In this document: in pieces, positions 31,450 through 43,864 of the stretch | Layout of the letters: every line of letters starts with the position of its first letter | Numbering within the stretch: the first letter of the stretch is position 1 | Assembly: GCA_027886175.1 (NCBI GenBank) | Contig: JAJNNQ010000023.1 | Location: 11,469,501-11,533,500, forward strand | Source of the DNA: Phylloscopus collybita | Lineage: Eukaryota > Chordata > Aves > Passeriformes > Phylloscopidae | DNA length: 64,000 nt | Direction: 5' to 3' | Notes under the pieces: model-generated | Told to the model about the DNA's origin: nothing | The model's database searches: none | The model's input: only the letters and a program-made list of their open reading frames with translations | Program-made: the position numbers and the translations under genes

Positions 31450-34180
31450 GACATCAATGGAATAGGACAGACATTGTTGGGAGAGAAATGGAACTGGAAA
31501 CAAGGTTCAAACAATGGCCCTGCAAACAGAGCAGATATTTTGGAGAAACAGAAGGATGAAAGGTGTATTGTACCAAGACCCACATTGGCTGGTTTTACAT
31601 GATTAACTTAGAAGCGTTAGCAGCATTGTGTGGCAAAAGCTGATAGACAAAAACCCATGTATTTGTTTTAAACATATATTTTACAATATATTTGTAGATG
31701 TATTATAAACGATACTTACATTATAAATGCAAATTACAATACACAACACCTAACACGTTGTACTGTAATTAGGAAACAGTTTGGCTTCTGCTTGTGAGAT
31801 CTGCACCACCTCACCCTTCCCTTGAGACTGAAAATGGAATAAAACCTCCTCAAACACCTCTCAAGAACCCCGTCTCTAAGTCAAAAATGAAAGTTTTCCC
31901 GACAGTACCTGGGCAGGGAGGGAGGGCTGGGGTGGAAGGGCTCTTCTCTCCTGGCTTGTGCCACCCTTCTGCTGCCTGGGGCTGGGGATCACGAGGCAGC
32001 CTCCATCTCCCTGGGCTCCCTCCGCTGGGAGAGCTGGAACATTTCACCTGGGAAGGTGAAACAAGGCCAGGAGCTGCTCAGTGGGGACAGGAGCCACAAG
32101 CCCCTGCAGCAACACCCACCCCAGTGAAAAACGGAGAAATTCAGTGGGGAATGGAGCAATCTATCCACACTGCAGGCTTCCCAGCTCCCAGCACTCCCTG
32201 CAGGAGCAGGCTGATGCTGCTGGTGCCTGGGGACAGCTCTGGGTTCTCAGTTATCTGTCAGACACCACATGGCTCCAACTTCCTTCCCTGCCTGCATTGG
32301 AATGGGGAAATCTTTTTCTGGAGCACAGACACCCCCCCAGTCAGGGGACACAGGAAGTTCCTCAGATGTCAGCACTGCTATAAATACACAAATACCTCAC
32401 ACCCAGAGCCTGTCTGAGCAGGGCAGGGATGAGAGGAGGGAAAAGGGGGGAAAGGAAGCAAGCCCCTGCTCCCAGGCTGGCTCTGGGGTGCTCCATGGAG
32501 CACTGACCCCTGGAAGCACGAGGGTGAGGGATACAACTGCACATCACTGCAAGAGAAGCTCTGGGGAGGAATCCCTCCTCCAACCTGGAGTGCTGCCTTC
32601 CCTCTGAGACTACGTCAAAAATGAGAGTAAAATTAAAAAAAATACATATTCTGCTTAAAAAACAAAAACCAAAACAAAACAAAAAAACCCCAAACAAACA
32701 AACAAAAAAACCCCCACCAAAACAAAACAAAAAAAATCCAACCACAAAATGCTTCAACACCAAGCTGAGATAAGCAACCAAGACCTGCAGGGAAAATGAG
32801 TACAACTCCTCTGGATATTTTCAGGCAAGAAACATTTCCCAGTGACAGCAGAGTGTTTGAAAAATAATCAGAAGCAGCAGTTCTTGCTTACAGGTCATGA
32901 AAATCACTCTGCTTCTCCCCTCTGCTCACAGCATGCCCTGGAAGTGCCACTGTTCACACATTCCAGGAGCACTCCCAGGAGCAGAACCTCCACTGAGGTC
33001 CCTCCTCAGTGCCACACGAGCCAGCAACCCCTTCCCTCAGCCACAATACTTTAATTAAACCCCCCAAAAGTGCCAAAGATGATTTAACGAGATTCAATCA
33101 CCAGTGCCAGTTCCTCTAATTATTTTCTATCCACTTCTGAAACCCAGAATACTCCCACATCTCCACTGGAACTCTGCCATGCTTTCATTTACATCACCCA
33201 GGTTGGAGGAAGGGTCACTGGAAGAATGTTAATTAATTTTTCATATTACACCTGCCACCTCCACGTCAGCTACAGATGAAGGACACTGAAAAAGCATCAC
33301 TTGAACGGTGAAAAATTGTATTTGGGGGAGAAAAGAAACCAGCCAAAAACCTCTTTGAAACTCCAGATGAAGGAGACAAACACAGAGGCTGAGCAGAGAG
33401 AGCTGGTGAGGCATTTTAATTGATAAACAGCAGACAAAATGAAGATGCTCTCAGCCTGAGAGAATCCTCCTGGATCGAGGCACTGCCTTGTGATCTGTGC
33501 TGATGTGGAGAGTGGGTGACACAAAACCCCTGGTGGGCACCTCAATCAAAGCCATCTCACGGGAATGGCTGCGTTTGGGCTTTAATTCCACATCAGAGAT
33601 GCCGCTGCTTCTTAAACAATGCTCAGCTGATCCTCGGGAAGCCTCCCCTCCCTTCCCCAGGCATCAACCTGGCAACGGGCTGGAAAGGTCACATGGTGAC
33701 TTAGTGCTGCACATCACGTTTGCCTCGTCTTTCCAGCCAAAAAAACCCCCCCAAACCCCCGAAAAACCACAAAAACCTAAAGAGAACCAACCCAGAGGGG
33801 TGTCAGCCGCTAAATGAGCTGTGCCTCGAGGCAAAAACAACTCATCAGCGAACAGCCCCGAGGAACGGCAGGAAAATCAGATTATTGATCTCGCTGGTGG
33901 TACTTAAGCAAAACTCTGATGTGCTCTTTACAGCGCTTCAATTATTCAAATTGCGACTGGAACAACACACAACAACAGCAGCGCTTCGTGCAGGGATTTT
34001 ACAAAACGGGCTGGGGTTTCTCCCGTCTCTGAATTTTCTCCCTTCTCAGCCCCGAGAGGAACCCCCGCCCTGCCCGGGGCTGCAAATCCCTTCCCTCCAA
34101 ACCCATCCCTGTTTCCCTGCGGGGACAAGGAATGACACCGAGCAGGGCCGGGTCGGGCTGTCCCCGCACGGCTCCCGCAG
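31450..34180. other. ABCA5 intron 1, mixed unique sequence
   Basis: No gene recognised. Contains a C/A low-complexity stretch at 32640-32745 (CAAAACAAAACAAAAAAACC). The remainder appears unique. Confidence 0.5.
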
Positions 34181-34189
34181 CGTCCTCAG

Positions 34190-34935
34190 CATCCTCCTGC
34201 ATCCCCGAGCATCCTCCTGCATCCTCTGAGCATCCTCCTGCATCCCTGAGCACCCTCCTGCATCCTCTGAGCATCCCCCTGCATCCTCTGAGCATCCCCC
34301 TGCATCCCTGAGCATCCCCCTGCATCTCTGAGCACCCTCCTGCATCCCCGAGCATCCTCCTGCATTCCTGAGCATCCCCCTGCATCCTCTGAGCATCCCC
34401 CTGCATCCCTGAGCATCCCCCTGCATCCCTGAGCATCCCCCTGCATCCTCTGAGCATCCTCCTGCATCCCTGAGCATCCTCCTGCATCCTCTGAGCATCA
34501 CCAGCACCGCTGAGCACCCCCAGCATCCCGGAGCATCCCTGAGCATCTCCAGCACCTCTGAACATCCTCCTGCATCCCTGAGCATCCTCTGAGCATCCCC
34601 AGCACCCCTGAGCATTCTCCTGCATCCCTGAACATCTTCCTGCATCCTCTGAGCACCTCCAGCACCTCTGAACATCCTCCTGCATCCCTGAGCACCCCCA
34701 GCATCCCTGGGCACCCCCAGCATCCCTGAGCATCCTCCTGCATCCCTGGGCACCCCCAGCATCCCTGAGCATCCTCCTGCATCCCTGAGCACCCCCAGCA
34801 TCCCTGAGCACCCCCAGCATCCCTGAGCATCCTCCTGCATCCCTGGGCACCCCCAGCATCCCTGAGCATCCCCCTGCATCCCTGAGCACCCTCAGCATCC
34901 CTGAGCACCCCTGAGCATCCCCGAGCATCCTCCTG
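34190..34935. repeat. 20-base minisatellite (CTGCATCCCTGAGCATCCTC)
   Basis: About 37 units of 15-20 bases alternating CCTGCATCC, CTGAGCATCC and CCCAGCATCC, directly beside the CpG island of the ABCA5 promoter and inside intron 1 if the candidate first exon is right. It resembles the 29440-30425 array (shared CTGCATCC). Confidence 0.94.
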
Positions 34936-34954
34936 CATCCTCTGAGTACCCCTG

Positions 34955-35325
34955 GGCACCCTCCCGCATCCCCAGCGCGGCGCAGCCCCGGGGACTGCCG
35001 CGTGTCTCAGCGGGAGGACACTCCTGCTTCCCACATCTCCCTTCTCCCCCGCTGGAAAGCCCCGGGAAGGGGTTTTCTCACCGTTCTGCGCCCAGCCCCG
35101 CCGGCTCGGCTGCCGCGGCCATCGGCACCCGCCGGGAATGACGCGCAGCCAGGTGCAGCCCAACTCCTCCTCTTCCTCTCCGCTCCTTCCCCTTCCCGTC
35201 CCACCCGAGCCGGGAGGGGCCGGGCCCGGCTCCTGCCACCGCCCCCGGCCCCGGGACCGCCCCTCCGCCCGGAGAGCGGCCGGCAGAGCCCGGGAGCCCC
35301 GAACCCCCCCGGTACCCCGGTACCC
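34955..35325. promoter_or_regulatory. CpG island, likely ABCA5 promoter
   Basis: GC-rich block with dense CpG (for example CCCAGCGCGGCGCAGCCCCG and GGCTCGGCTGCCGCGGCCAT), no TATA box apparent, upstream of ABCA5 coding exon 1 on the gene's strand by about 6.6 kb. It is squeezed between two minisatellites (34190-34935 and 35285-35845). ABCA5 promoter identity is inferred from position and orientation. Confidence 0.65.
35082..35320 (-). other. ABCA5: Candidate ABCA5 non-coding first exon
   Basis: Coding exon 1 carries only nine UTR bases, so an upstream non-coding exon is required. On the minus strand the CpG island contains a good donor, GAACG/GTGAGA, with the last exonic base at 35082. The transcription start is unknown, so the right boundary is a guess. 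Another donor further upstream is possible. Confidence 0.3.
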
Positions 35326-35845
35326 CGTGTGAAACATCCATTTATAACCCCCCGGCACCCCCGTGTCAAACATCCATTTATCACCCCCCGGTACCCCCGT
35401 GTCAAACATCCATTTATCACCCCCGGTACCCCCGTGTCAAACATCCATTTATCACCCCCCGGCACCCCCGTGTCAAACATCCATTTATCACCCCCGGTAC
35501 CCCGGTACCCCCGTGTCAAACATCCATTTATCACCCCCCGGTACCCCGGTACCCCTGTGTCAAACATCCATTTATCACCCCCGGTACCCCGGTACCCCCG
35601 TGTCAAACATCCATTTATCATCCCCCGGTACCCCCGGTACCCCGGTACCCCCGTGTCAAACATCCATTTATCACCCCCGGTACCCCGGTGTGAAACATCC
35701 ATTTATAACCCCCGGTACCCCCGGCACCCCGGTGTCAAACATCCATTTATCACCCCCCGGTACCCCGGTGTCAAACATCCATTTATCACCCCCGGTACCC
35801 CGGTACCCCCGTGTCAAACATCCATTTATCACCCCCCGGTACCCC
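35285..35845. repeat. 34-50 base minisatellite upstream of ABCA5 CpG island
   Basis: About 14 copies of the fixed core GTGTCAAACATCCATTTATC separated by short variable blocks of CCCCGGTACCC (one to three tandem GGTACCCC). First copies at about 35325 and 35363. The core is almost invariant (GTGTGAAACATCC in two), the linker varies in copy number. Confidence 0.96.
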
Positions 35846-35869
35846 CGGCCCCGCGCCGCTCCGCAGTGC

Positions 35870-37240
35870 CCCACAGCTCCCTGCTGGTGACCTTCTCCCC
35901 TCCGGGGGACACCCCCATCCAGGGATCGCCTTTCCTTCCTTCCTTCCTTCCCGGGGACCCCCTCCCCAGGCCCCCCTCCTGCGGGTGACCCCCCTTCCCA
36001 GGGCCTCGCTCCTCCCGGGGATGCCGTTCTGCTGGTGAGCCCCTTGTCCGAGCGCCTCCTGCTCCCAGAGCCCCATCCTCCCAGTGACCCCATTCCCCCT
36101 CAGGAATCCTTTCCCAGGCCCTCATCCTATCGGTGACCGCCCCTCCTGAGCGGGGGGATCATTCTCTGGGTGATCCATGATCCCCCCTCCTGAGGGCTCC
36201 ATTCTCGGGGTGAACCCCCTCCCAGGGACCCCATCCTCCAGGGGCCCCCCTCCAAGGGCCCCCCCTTCCCAAGGATTCTCTCCTCTGGGTGACCCCAACC
36301 CCCATGAGGATCCCTTTCCCAGGAACTCCATCTCCCAGGTGACTGCATCCCTCCTGAGGGCTCCATTCTCTGGGTGATTCCCCCTGCCAGGGACCTCCAT
36401 CCTCTGCCTGCTTCCCTTCAAGGGACCCCCCTTGCAAGGATTCTCTCCTCTGCCCCCACCCTGCTGCCTCCTCAGCCCTAAGATGACAAGCCAGAGGAGA
36501 GGAGGGTGAGGGAGAAAGCACACGCCATGCAGGGCTCCAACACTTCTGTAAGTTGAGCAAATTAGCATCACTGACAAGAATCCCCAGTTAGAAGCAGAGT
36601 TAATGAAGTCATTCCCATCTTGGTTTGGCCTCCTCCTGGAGCCTCCCCCTCGCTTCCAGCCCCACACTGTTTGTGTCTGAGCACGTGGGGAAGTGCAATG
36701 GCTTTGCTTTGCTCAAGGAGCAAGAGTGGAACAGAATTCCAGGAATGTGTTTGTCTCACAAAGCTCTGGAGTTAGCTGAGAAACTAAATAACTGCACAAC
36801 AGCTGACAGAGTATATGAAAAATATGTAAAAAGTTAAAATCTTTGGGCATCAATCCCTCCTGGGGACCCCATCCTTTGTGTGACCCCCTCTCCCAGTGAA
36901 CTGCCATCTTCTGGGTGACCCCCTCCTCCAAGTGACCTCCCTCCCGAGGATCCTCTCCTCCTGGGGATCCCATTTTCTGTGTGACCACCTCTCTTGAGGA
37001 CCCCCCTCTCTTGGGGATCCCATTCTCTGAGAGCCCCCTCCCAGGGACCCCCATCCTCCAGGTTACCCCCTCCTTCAGGTGACCTCCCTTCCAGGGTTTC
37101 TCTCCTCCTTGGGACCCCACCTTCTGGAAGACCCCCCCCGTTCCAGGGAACCCCCTCCTTCCTGCAGCCCCCATTCCCTGGGGACACTGCCCTTCCACCT
37201 CCCAGCACAGCCCTGGTGGGGAGCAGAGGGAAGGGGCTGG
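35870..37240. repeat. Degenerate 25-35 base repeat in two arms
   Basis: Units like CATTCTCTGGGTGACCCC, CCCTCCCAGGGACCCCATCC and AAGGATCCTCTCCTCC recur in 35870-36480 and again in 36840-37240, with about 360 bases of unrelated sequence (36481-36839) between. Old, diverged array. Confidence 0.75.
36481..36839. other. Unique block inside a repeat array
   Basis: Non-repetitive sequence rich in AGCAAATTAGCATCACTGAC-type words, flanked on both sides by the same degenerate array. Function unknown. Confidence 0.6.
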
Positions 37241-37609
37241 AAATATGTGCAGGGGGCCTGAGGGATAAAGGAGCTGCCTCACTCCATCCATCCACTGCTC
37301 CTGGCTCCTGCCTGCATCCACAAGGATTTTATTACATTCCCCAAACTATAATCAAAGCATTGAAAAACGCTGCCCTGAATCCCAGCACTGAATTCCTGCC
37401 ATTTGCAGATGGGTGCTGGTTCCTGGGATGCTTCCCAAGGAGTTATTCCCCCTCTGGAATCCCTGCCACCCTCTGGATGGTGACAGAGGTTTTTTCTGAG
37501 CAGCCTTTTGCTGCTGTTGGGATGTGATCAACCCCACCAAGATGTTTGTTCCTTGCCCTTTTCCCATCGCTGAGAGCACAACCCAACCTGCTCTGATTCT
37601 CTGAGGGCC

Positions 37610-38310
37610 TCCTGCCAGCTGCTGGGAGAGGCTGATCCTGAGTCCTGCTGCCCAAATCCTGAGCCCTGCCCCAGGGATCCAGAGCCCTGCTCCAGGGATC
37701 CTGAGCCCAGCTCCAGGGATCCAGAGCCCTGCCCCAGGGATCCAGAGCCCTGCCCCAGGGATCCAGAGCCCAGCTCCAGGGATCCTGAGCCCAGCTCCAG
37801 GGATCCAGAGCCCTGCCCCAGGGATCCAGAGCCCTGCCCCAGGGATCCAGAGCCCAGCTCCAGGGATCCTGAGCCCAGCTCCAGGGATCCAGAGCCCTGC
37901 CCCAGGAATACAGAGCCCTGCCCCAGGGATCCTGAGTCCTGCTGCACAAATCCTGAGCCCTGCCCCAGGAATCCAGAGCCCTGCCCCAGGGATCCAGAGC
38001 CCTGCCCCAGGGATCCAGAGCCCAGCTCCAGGGATCCTGAGCCCTTCTGCACAAATCCAGAGCCCTGCCCCAGGGATCCTGAGCCCTTCTGCACAAATCC
38101 TGAGCCCAGCTCCAGGGATCCTGAGCCCTTCTGCACAAATCCTGAGCCCTGCTCCAGGGATCCTGAGCCCTGCCCCAGGGATCCAGAGCCCTGCCCCAGG
38201 GATCCTGAGCCCTTCTGCACAAATCCTGAGCCCTGCCCCAGGAATCCAGAGCCCAGCTCCAGGGATCCCAGGCCCCGCTGCAGGGGTCCTGAGTCCAGGC
38301 CCAGGAAAAC
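37610..38310. repeat. 21-base minisatellite (CCAGAGCCCTGCCCCAGGGAT)
   Basis: About 33 copies with substitutions GATCCAGAGCCC, GATCCTGAGCCC and CTGCACAAATCC. Each normal junction makes GGATCC, so the array is dense in this palindrome. The period is a multiple of three, which keeps long minus-strand open frames (GSGSLGQ-like) that are not genes. Confidence 0.95.
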
Positions 38311-38319
38311 ACCCAGCAG

Positions 38320-41035
38320 CTCCTGCTCCAGCACAGCTTCACTGCTGGGAGCCCTGCAGGGGTTGGGAATTCCTTGTCTGGGTTGCTTTGAGCACGAGCA
38401 TCACGCACAGCAGTGACCAAGCTCTGTAACCACAGCAGGGACTCCACGTTTTTTTCCTGGCAAAAGGAGAGCAGGACACTGTGTCCTCATCTGGAAAGAA
38501 GGATCTCACAGTGCAGTGTTAAGTGAAAAGCTCTGTTTGCACAAGGAGGTCTCAGCCATGCATCCACTCCTTCACCCACAGCAATGGTTGGGAATACTCA
38601 GGATTGAAGCCCCAGCCTGGTCCCAGGGCCCTCGTTAGCAGCACAAATGGAAACTTCCTTTTTTCTCTTACTTTCCACCTTAACCAAGAGCAGTAGCTCA
38701 AAGGACTCTAATTAAATAATTGCCTAAAGAATACTGAGTAAATACAATGCCATAACTACAACTTCAATTACCACCCCCCTCCCCAAACTTTTTATCTTCA
38801 CCCACCAAACATCAAACACAATAAAAGCCCATCTGGGGCTGAATTCTTCTGGCCACTTTGTTGTGGTCTCTGTTTATACTTCAAAAGTTCTAACTGCTCA
38901 TATTCATGTTCTGCTTCTTCCTGGCCTGCTGGAAGTTGGATCAAGACAGTCTCTGAGGTCCCCTCCTGATGCCCAGTTGGGTTTTGCCTTTTTTTCTTTT
39001 CCGTGTTCTCTGTATTCTTCACACACACATATTTGTAACCCTGTCACCTATTGTGTTAATGGCTCCTTTTCCCAGGACTTCTCCATGGCCTTTCCCTAGG
39101 CAGAAAGACAAAACAAATTCCAGAGCTCCAAGCCCCAGAGGGTACAAGGCCCCAGTGCTATCTTGGCTCTTCCTGGGAACAAGGCTGAGAACAACTCTTG
39201 GAGATCCATTCTCATGGACTGCTGGGGAAGATGAAAAAGGAAAGCCTTATAAATATGACTGCTTAGGTTTTGAGAATATGAAACCTGTAAGTGAAATAGA
39301 ATTGAAAGCAAGTTTCAATGTCTAAACCCTCAGTTACTGGACAACTGGAGAACAAGAGTGTGGCTGCTGAAGGTAATCAATCCCCTTTGGATTAAACAAT
39401 GCCCTTCTCCTCACCAAGAGCCCAAGGGTCAGAGCAGACCCCACTAACTTGGCAGGAGGGGTCCAAAGAGTCATTTTTAGGATTTAAAATCTAACACAGT
39501 ATGGTAAAGTAATGATTCTTACAGGCTGCATGTAAATGCTGTAGGATTTGTATCTTGTATTAGATTGGTGGGTGTCAGTTAGAATATTCAGTGTAGAAGA
39601 AGATTTAATGGATTGGAACAGGAACTTTGCTCTCTTGCTCTGTTCTTTTCTCTCTCTGGGGCTGCCCCAGGCTGCAGCTGCAGCTCCCAGCAGGGCCCTT
39701 CACCCAGCCCTGTGCAATGAACCCTGCTCCAAGAGATCTCCCATCACCATCCCACCCTGTTCCTACAATGCACAAAGTACAGGGGGGGACTCCAGAGAAG
39801 GGGCCTGACCTGGGGGGGAATTGCATCACCACGTGTCCTCCCAATTGGTGCTTTTCATCAATTCTGCTAATTTCCTAAAACCCATAAGTGTGTACTCATC
39901 CCTGTGGGGGTGGGCTTTTGTGGACAGGTCTTTCTGTAAGTGCTCCTAAGGCCTTCATTGAAGACCTGCTCTGGTATTACCTCCTTACCAGAATTACCTC
40001 CAGTTTCATTTCCAGGCTGGAAAAAGGTGACATCCAACCCAAACTGCTCTATGAAATGTGATTTGATGCTCCACTCACAAAGTTTGTAACTCTGTGGAGT
40101 TCAGGGTATTTCAGCCCAACAACTCCTCCTGAAGAGGTTCACAGCTACAACCCCCCAGGACAATTCATAGCAACAAAATGCACCAAGCACGGGAGGTGGG
40201 TGCTCTAAAACATCTGCCTGTGTCATTTGGGAGGAAAACATCCCCTAAAATGTTCCTGGCAGGTGGATGCTGCAGCCAGAGAAACACCAAACAGAATCAG
40301 CACCTGAGAGTCGAACCCAGGCTGCACCACAGGCAGAGAACCTCCAGAGAGCCCTTAAACCCAAAGCACTGCGCTGCTTTTCATCTTCAAAGCACCTTCA
40401 AACCAGCACCTAATTAATTTTTACAGCAGCCCCGTGTGCTCAGGTGCCTCAAACATCATCTCTGTTGGTGGATACAGAGAGCCAAAGGTGATGGAATTTG
40501 TTCCAGACCAAAAGGAGTCTGTGCTGAGGTGGAGGTGGGTGCTGTGTTTGCACCACAGACCTGTCCAGGTTACACTTCCAAGCAAAAGGATGGAAAGACA
40601 AAGAGAAGAATTTAATCTCTTTTAGTGGAACAGGGATCTAAACAACTCTACTAATGGCTCCAAAGGATTTCAGCTTCCAGTGGCTCCAGGTGCAAGAAAG
40701 CTGAGGGAGTTGGGGTTGTTCACTCTGGAGCAGAGGGAAATGTTTCCAGCCCTCATCACTTTGTGCTGATGGACTCTGTGCATCACACCAGGAGTTCCAG
40801 GGTCACAGCAGCACGTGTAGGATGGCACTTCCTCCCTGCAGGGCAGGCCATCTCTTCTCCTTTCTGTTTAAAGGATCTCCTTCCAGGGGTATTCCATTGA
40901 CACTGAAAGCTGTGCTCAGGTGCTCACCTCAGGAACTCAGCAAACAGGATATGATGGAAGCACAGTTCAGTGCACTGCAGAGGGAGTGCTTTAATTCATC
41001 CAGAAAGGAAACATGACTGGCTGAAGTTCTTTTAT
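38320..41035. other. Intergenic, no gene recognised
   Basis: About 2.7 kb. The section 38800-39900 has the texture of an old LTR or retroviral fragment (TTGTAACCCTGTCACC, then a run of promoter-like and splice-like words) but I cannot place it. A CR1-like scrap is at about 40690-40770. Confidence 0.4.
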
Positions 41036-41039
41036 TTCC

Positions 41040-41094
41040 TTTCTTTTTTTTTTTTTTTTTTTTTCTGTGACTCAGCCTTAAAAAAGAAAAAAAA

Positions 41095-41126
<32 letters not shown>

Positions 41127-41137
41127 AAAAAAAAAAG
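41040..41137. repeat. Poly-T followed by poly-A, potential long hairpin
   Basis: A T run of about 20 bases is followed 25 bases later by about 46 bases that are A except for two Gs. The two halves are complementary. Confidence 0.9.
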
Positions 41138-41139
41138 CA

Positions 41140-43350
41140 TTGAAGTCACTCCCAAAATCTTCGGTGCATCCCTGCTCATGCTGTGGAAAACCTTCTGTGC
41201 TGGATGTGGAGCAGAGCAGGAGGGAGGGAGGTGCCTCCAGCAGGGCAGAAACTGCTGCTTGAAGGTAAATATGGGAGGTTCTGTGCTGTGCAGAGAGGGC
41301 AGAACAAGTTCAGTGTGGAGACAACAAATAAAGGGCCAGAAATGGAGCATTACCCTGGGTGGATGTGGCCCTGCTATCCTCTCTGTCTGGGAAGGGCAGG
41401 CCTGCTCTGACTGCCCTTCCCAGTCTGCAGAGCCCCCAGGAAGCCCAGGAATGCTGATTTTGTGCAGTGATGCAGAAGCTGCAGGTAAACAGCTGCTCTT
41501 TCCCAGCTGCCTTTTTTAACAAAGCTTTTGCAGAGCCCTGTGGGAGCCAGAGGCCCATCACAGAAATTTCTCAGATTCAAATGCAGAGAAACCCAAACTG
41601 TTTGACATTTTCCTTTGGACTTTATTAACCAACTCGAGCCCTGTTTCTGGCCCTATCTTGTTTGACTGTTTGGATCTCTTTTTCTTGTGCACACAGCTGG
41701 CTCAGGCACTGGCTGAGGAGAGCTTCTCCACCTTTACTGGAAGTGATGTGCTTGCATCAATAAACCTGTGGATAAGCACAAGGATGATGCATTTGCATTC
41801 TCTACAGCTCAAATTCCCTGCCAGGGCAGCCCTTCAGCAGGAATTCATAGCACCTCATTTAGAGGTCTGCCTCTTTCTGGGAGCTGGAAAGAGGCTGAAA
41901 TAAATTGTGCAAACCCCAAATTCCTGCAGCGTTTACTGCTCCAAGGCTGCAGCTGCACCAAACTGCAAAGGGTTCTCAGCCATTGTCAAAGCCACCAGCT
42001 CCTGGACAACAAAAATATCCTGATATTCAGACCCAGAGCATGATTAACAAATACAATTTATCCCTGGATTTAAAAGAAAGGGCTGAAAACCCAGCTGAGA
42101 ATTGCAGCATTTTGTGCTCATGCAAAATGCAGTTCTTCAGGAGTCAGGTTTGCTCACACCGTGCAGGACCCTGGTTTCACTCTGTGCCTTCTGGAACAGC
42201 ATCCAGCCTGGCTCAGAATAAAATTTCATAAGAGAAATTTCAGTCTTGGCCTAAGACTTGGCACAGGGAGTCCCAGCCCAGAATAGAATTTTACGGGAAG
42301 TTAAAAACCTCGGGGAAAGAAAAAAAAAAACCCAAAACAAAACAACACCAAAAGAAACCCCAGCAAAACCCAAGCTTTAAACTGAAGCATCAAGACAGTC
42401 TCAACAAGAGCCTTGCCAGCAGTTCAATGCACAATATATACATTGTGTGCAATGCATATTGAATGCCATAATTACAGCCAGATGGGTACAAACATAGATT
42501 CCCTCTGGCCATGAGTAATACCTCATGATTGCAGAAAAAAGAGCCCAAACGCCTATTTTAAGCCAGCAGAGTTTGGGGGGGGAAATGTGACCTATCCCTG
42601 ATGGGGATGTGACAGAAAATGAGTGTTTTCTGTCAGCACCACTGTCGTGTGTGGCACCATCCCCTGGGCCTGCAGCCGCTTGCCCAGCTCCAGCTGTGTT
42701 CCCTTCCCAGGGCTTTTCCTGGGTGGGTTATTGAACACCATTCCCTGCTTTACAAAGCTCCTGGCTGGCTCTGCACTGCAGCCCACCCCAGATATCCCTG
42801 TCAGTTAGAGATGTTTCCTGCTGCCATCCCAAGGAAAAGATCCCATCAGAGGTGCCACCTGTCCTTGTTCAGCACTGGAGCTGCTCAGCCCCATTCCACC
42901 ATGTTTAGAACATTTTTGCAGTGCATTCCTCCTCTTCTTTCCTCTCCCTGGCTGCTGGGGAGGCTTCTGCTTCTGTCCCTAAATATCCAGGTTTTTTCCT
43001 TGCCTTGCACACTCCGTACTGGGAATTTTGAGGCTGGCTGGGACCCCAGCATTGCATCCACACTCAAAAAATCATTCTGCATCCGTGGGGATCCAGAGCA
43101 AGGAGCAGTTTATGACTGAACCCTTGAATGAGTTGTTGAACAAACCTGCAGCTCGTTCTGCTGAAAAAAACAAGGGTGGAATGAAGGAGCTGGGGACAAA
43201 CTGGGAGAGACAAAGGCCAGAGGGCAGAGCAGTGCCCTCCTCCCCAAATCCCAAACCCCAAACCCCAAATCCCAGATGCTGACATCTTCTAGGAGAGAGG
43301 GGTGCAGGGCAGGGGACTTGAGGGAGGGCTGAGGCCACATCTCCACGCAG
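41140..43350. other. Intergenic, no gene recognised
   Basis: About 2.2 kb of mixed sequence with no open frame supported by splice sites or homology that I can see. Confidence 0.5.
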
Positions 43351-43351
43351 C

Positions 43352-43770
43352 CACCAGTGACCCACACAGTGTCACCCAGCAGTGCCACCCACACAGTGTC
43401 ACCCAGCAGTGCCATCCAGCACTGTCACCCAGCGATGTCACCCACACAGTGTCACCCACACAGTGTCACCCAGCAGTGCCACCCACACAGTGTCACCCAG
43501 CAGTGCCACCCAGCAGTGTCACCCAGCAATGTCACCCACACAGTGTCACCCACACAGTGTCACCCAGCAGTGCCACCCACACAGTGTCACCCAGCAGTGT
43601 CACCCAGCAGTGTCACCCAGCAGTGCCACCCAGCAGTCTCACCCACACAGTGTCACCCAGCAGTGCCACCCAGCACCAGTGTCACCCACACAGTGTCACC
43701 CAGCAGTGTCACCCAGCAGTGTCACCCAGCACTGTCACCCAGCAGTGTCACCCAGCAGTGCCACAGCTCC
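43352..43770. repeat. 13/14-base minisatellite (CACCCAGCAGTGT, CACCCACACAGTGT)
   Basis: About 31 units over 420 bases, two unit types mixed irregularly, each holding GTCACCC or GCCACCC. Intergenic. Confidence 0.95.
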
Positions 43771-43864
43771 AGCTCCCCAGGGTCCTGCCCCACCTCTCCT
43801 GCCTGGGAAGGAGGGCAATGCCTCCCCAAGCAGGGCCAAGCTGGCTGCTGGTGATGCCTGGAGA

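Noticed and set aside
33999..34928. Minus-strand frame with GDAQGCRGMLRDAGG repeats
   Set aside because: Product of the 20-base array next to the ABCA5 CpG island; no supporting coding signal.
35285..35845. CRISPR-like look: constant 22-base core with variable spacers
   Set aside because: Spacers are only variable numbers of GGTACCCC, and the host is a vertebrate; ordinary minisatellite.
37443..38447. Minus-strand frames with GSGSLGQ and AQDPWSRA repeats resembling a low-complexity secreted protein
   Set aside because: 21-base array keeps all frames open; no signal peptide or exon structure.
38800..39900. Possible retroviral or LTR segment and a 76-codon minus-strand frame (PAGQEEAEHEYEQLELLKYK)
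   Set aside because: Texture suggests an old retroelement but there is no TG...CA boundary or gag/pol motif I can name; left as unclassified intergenic.
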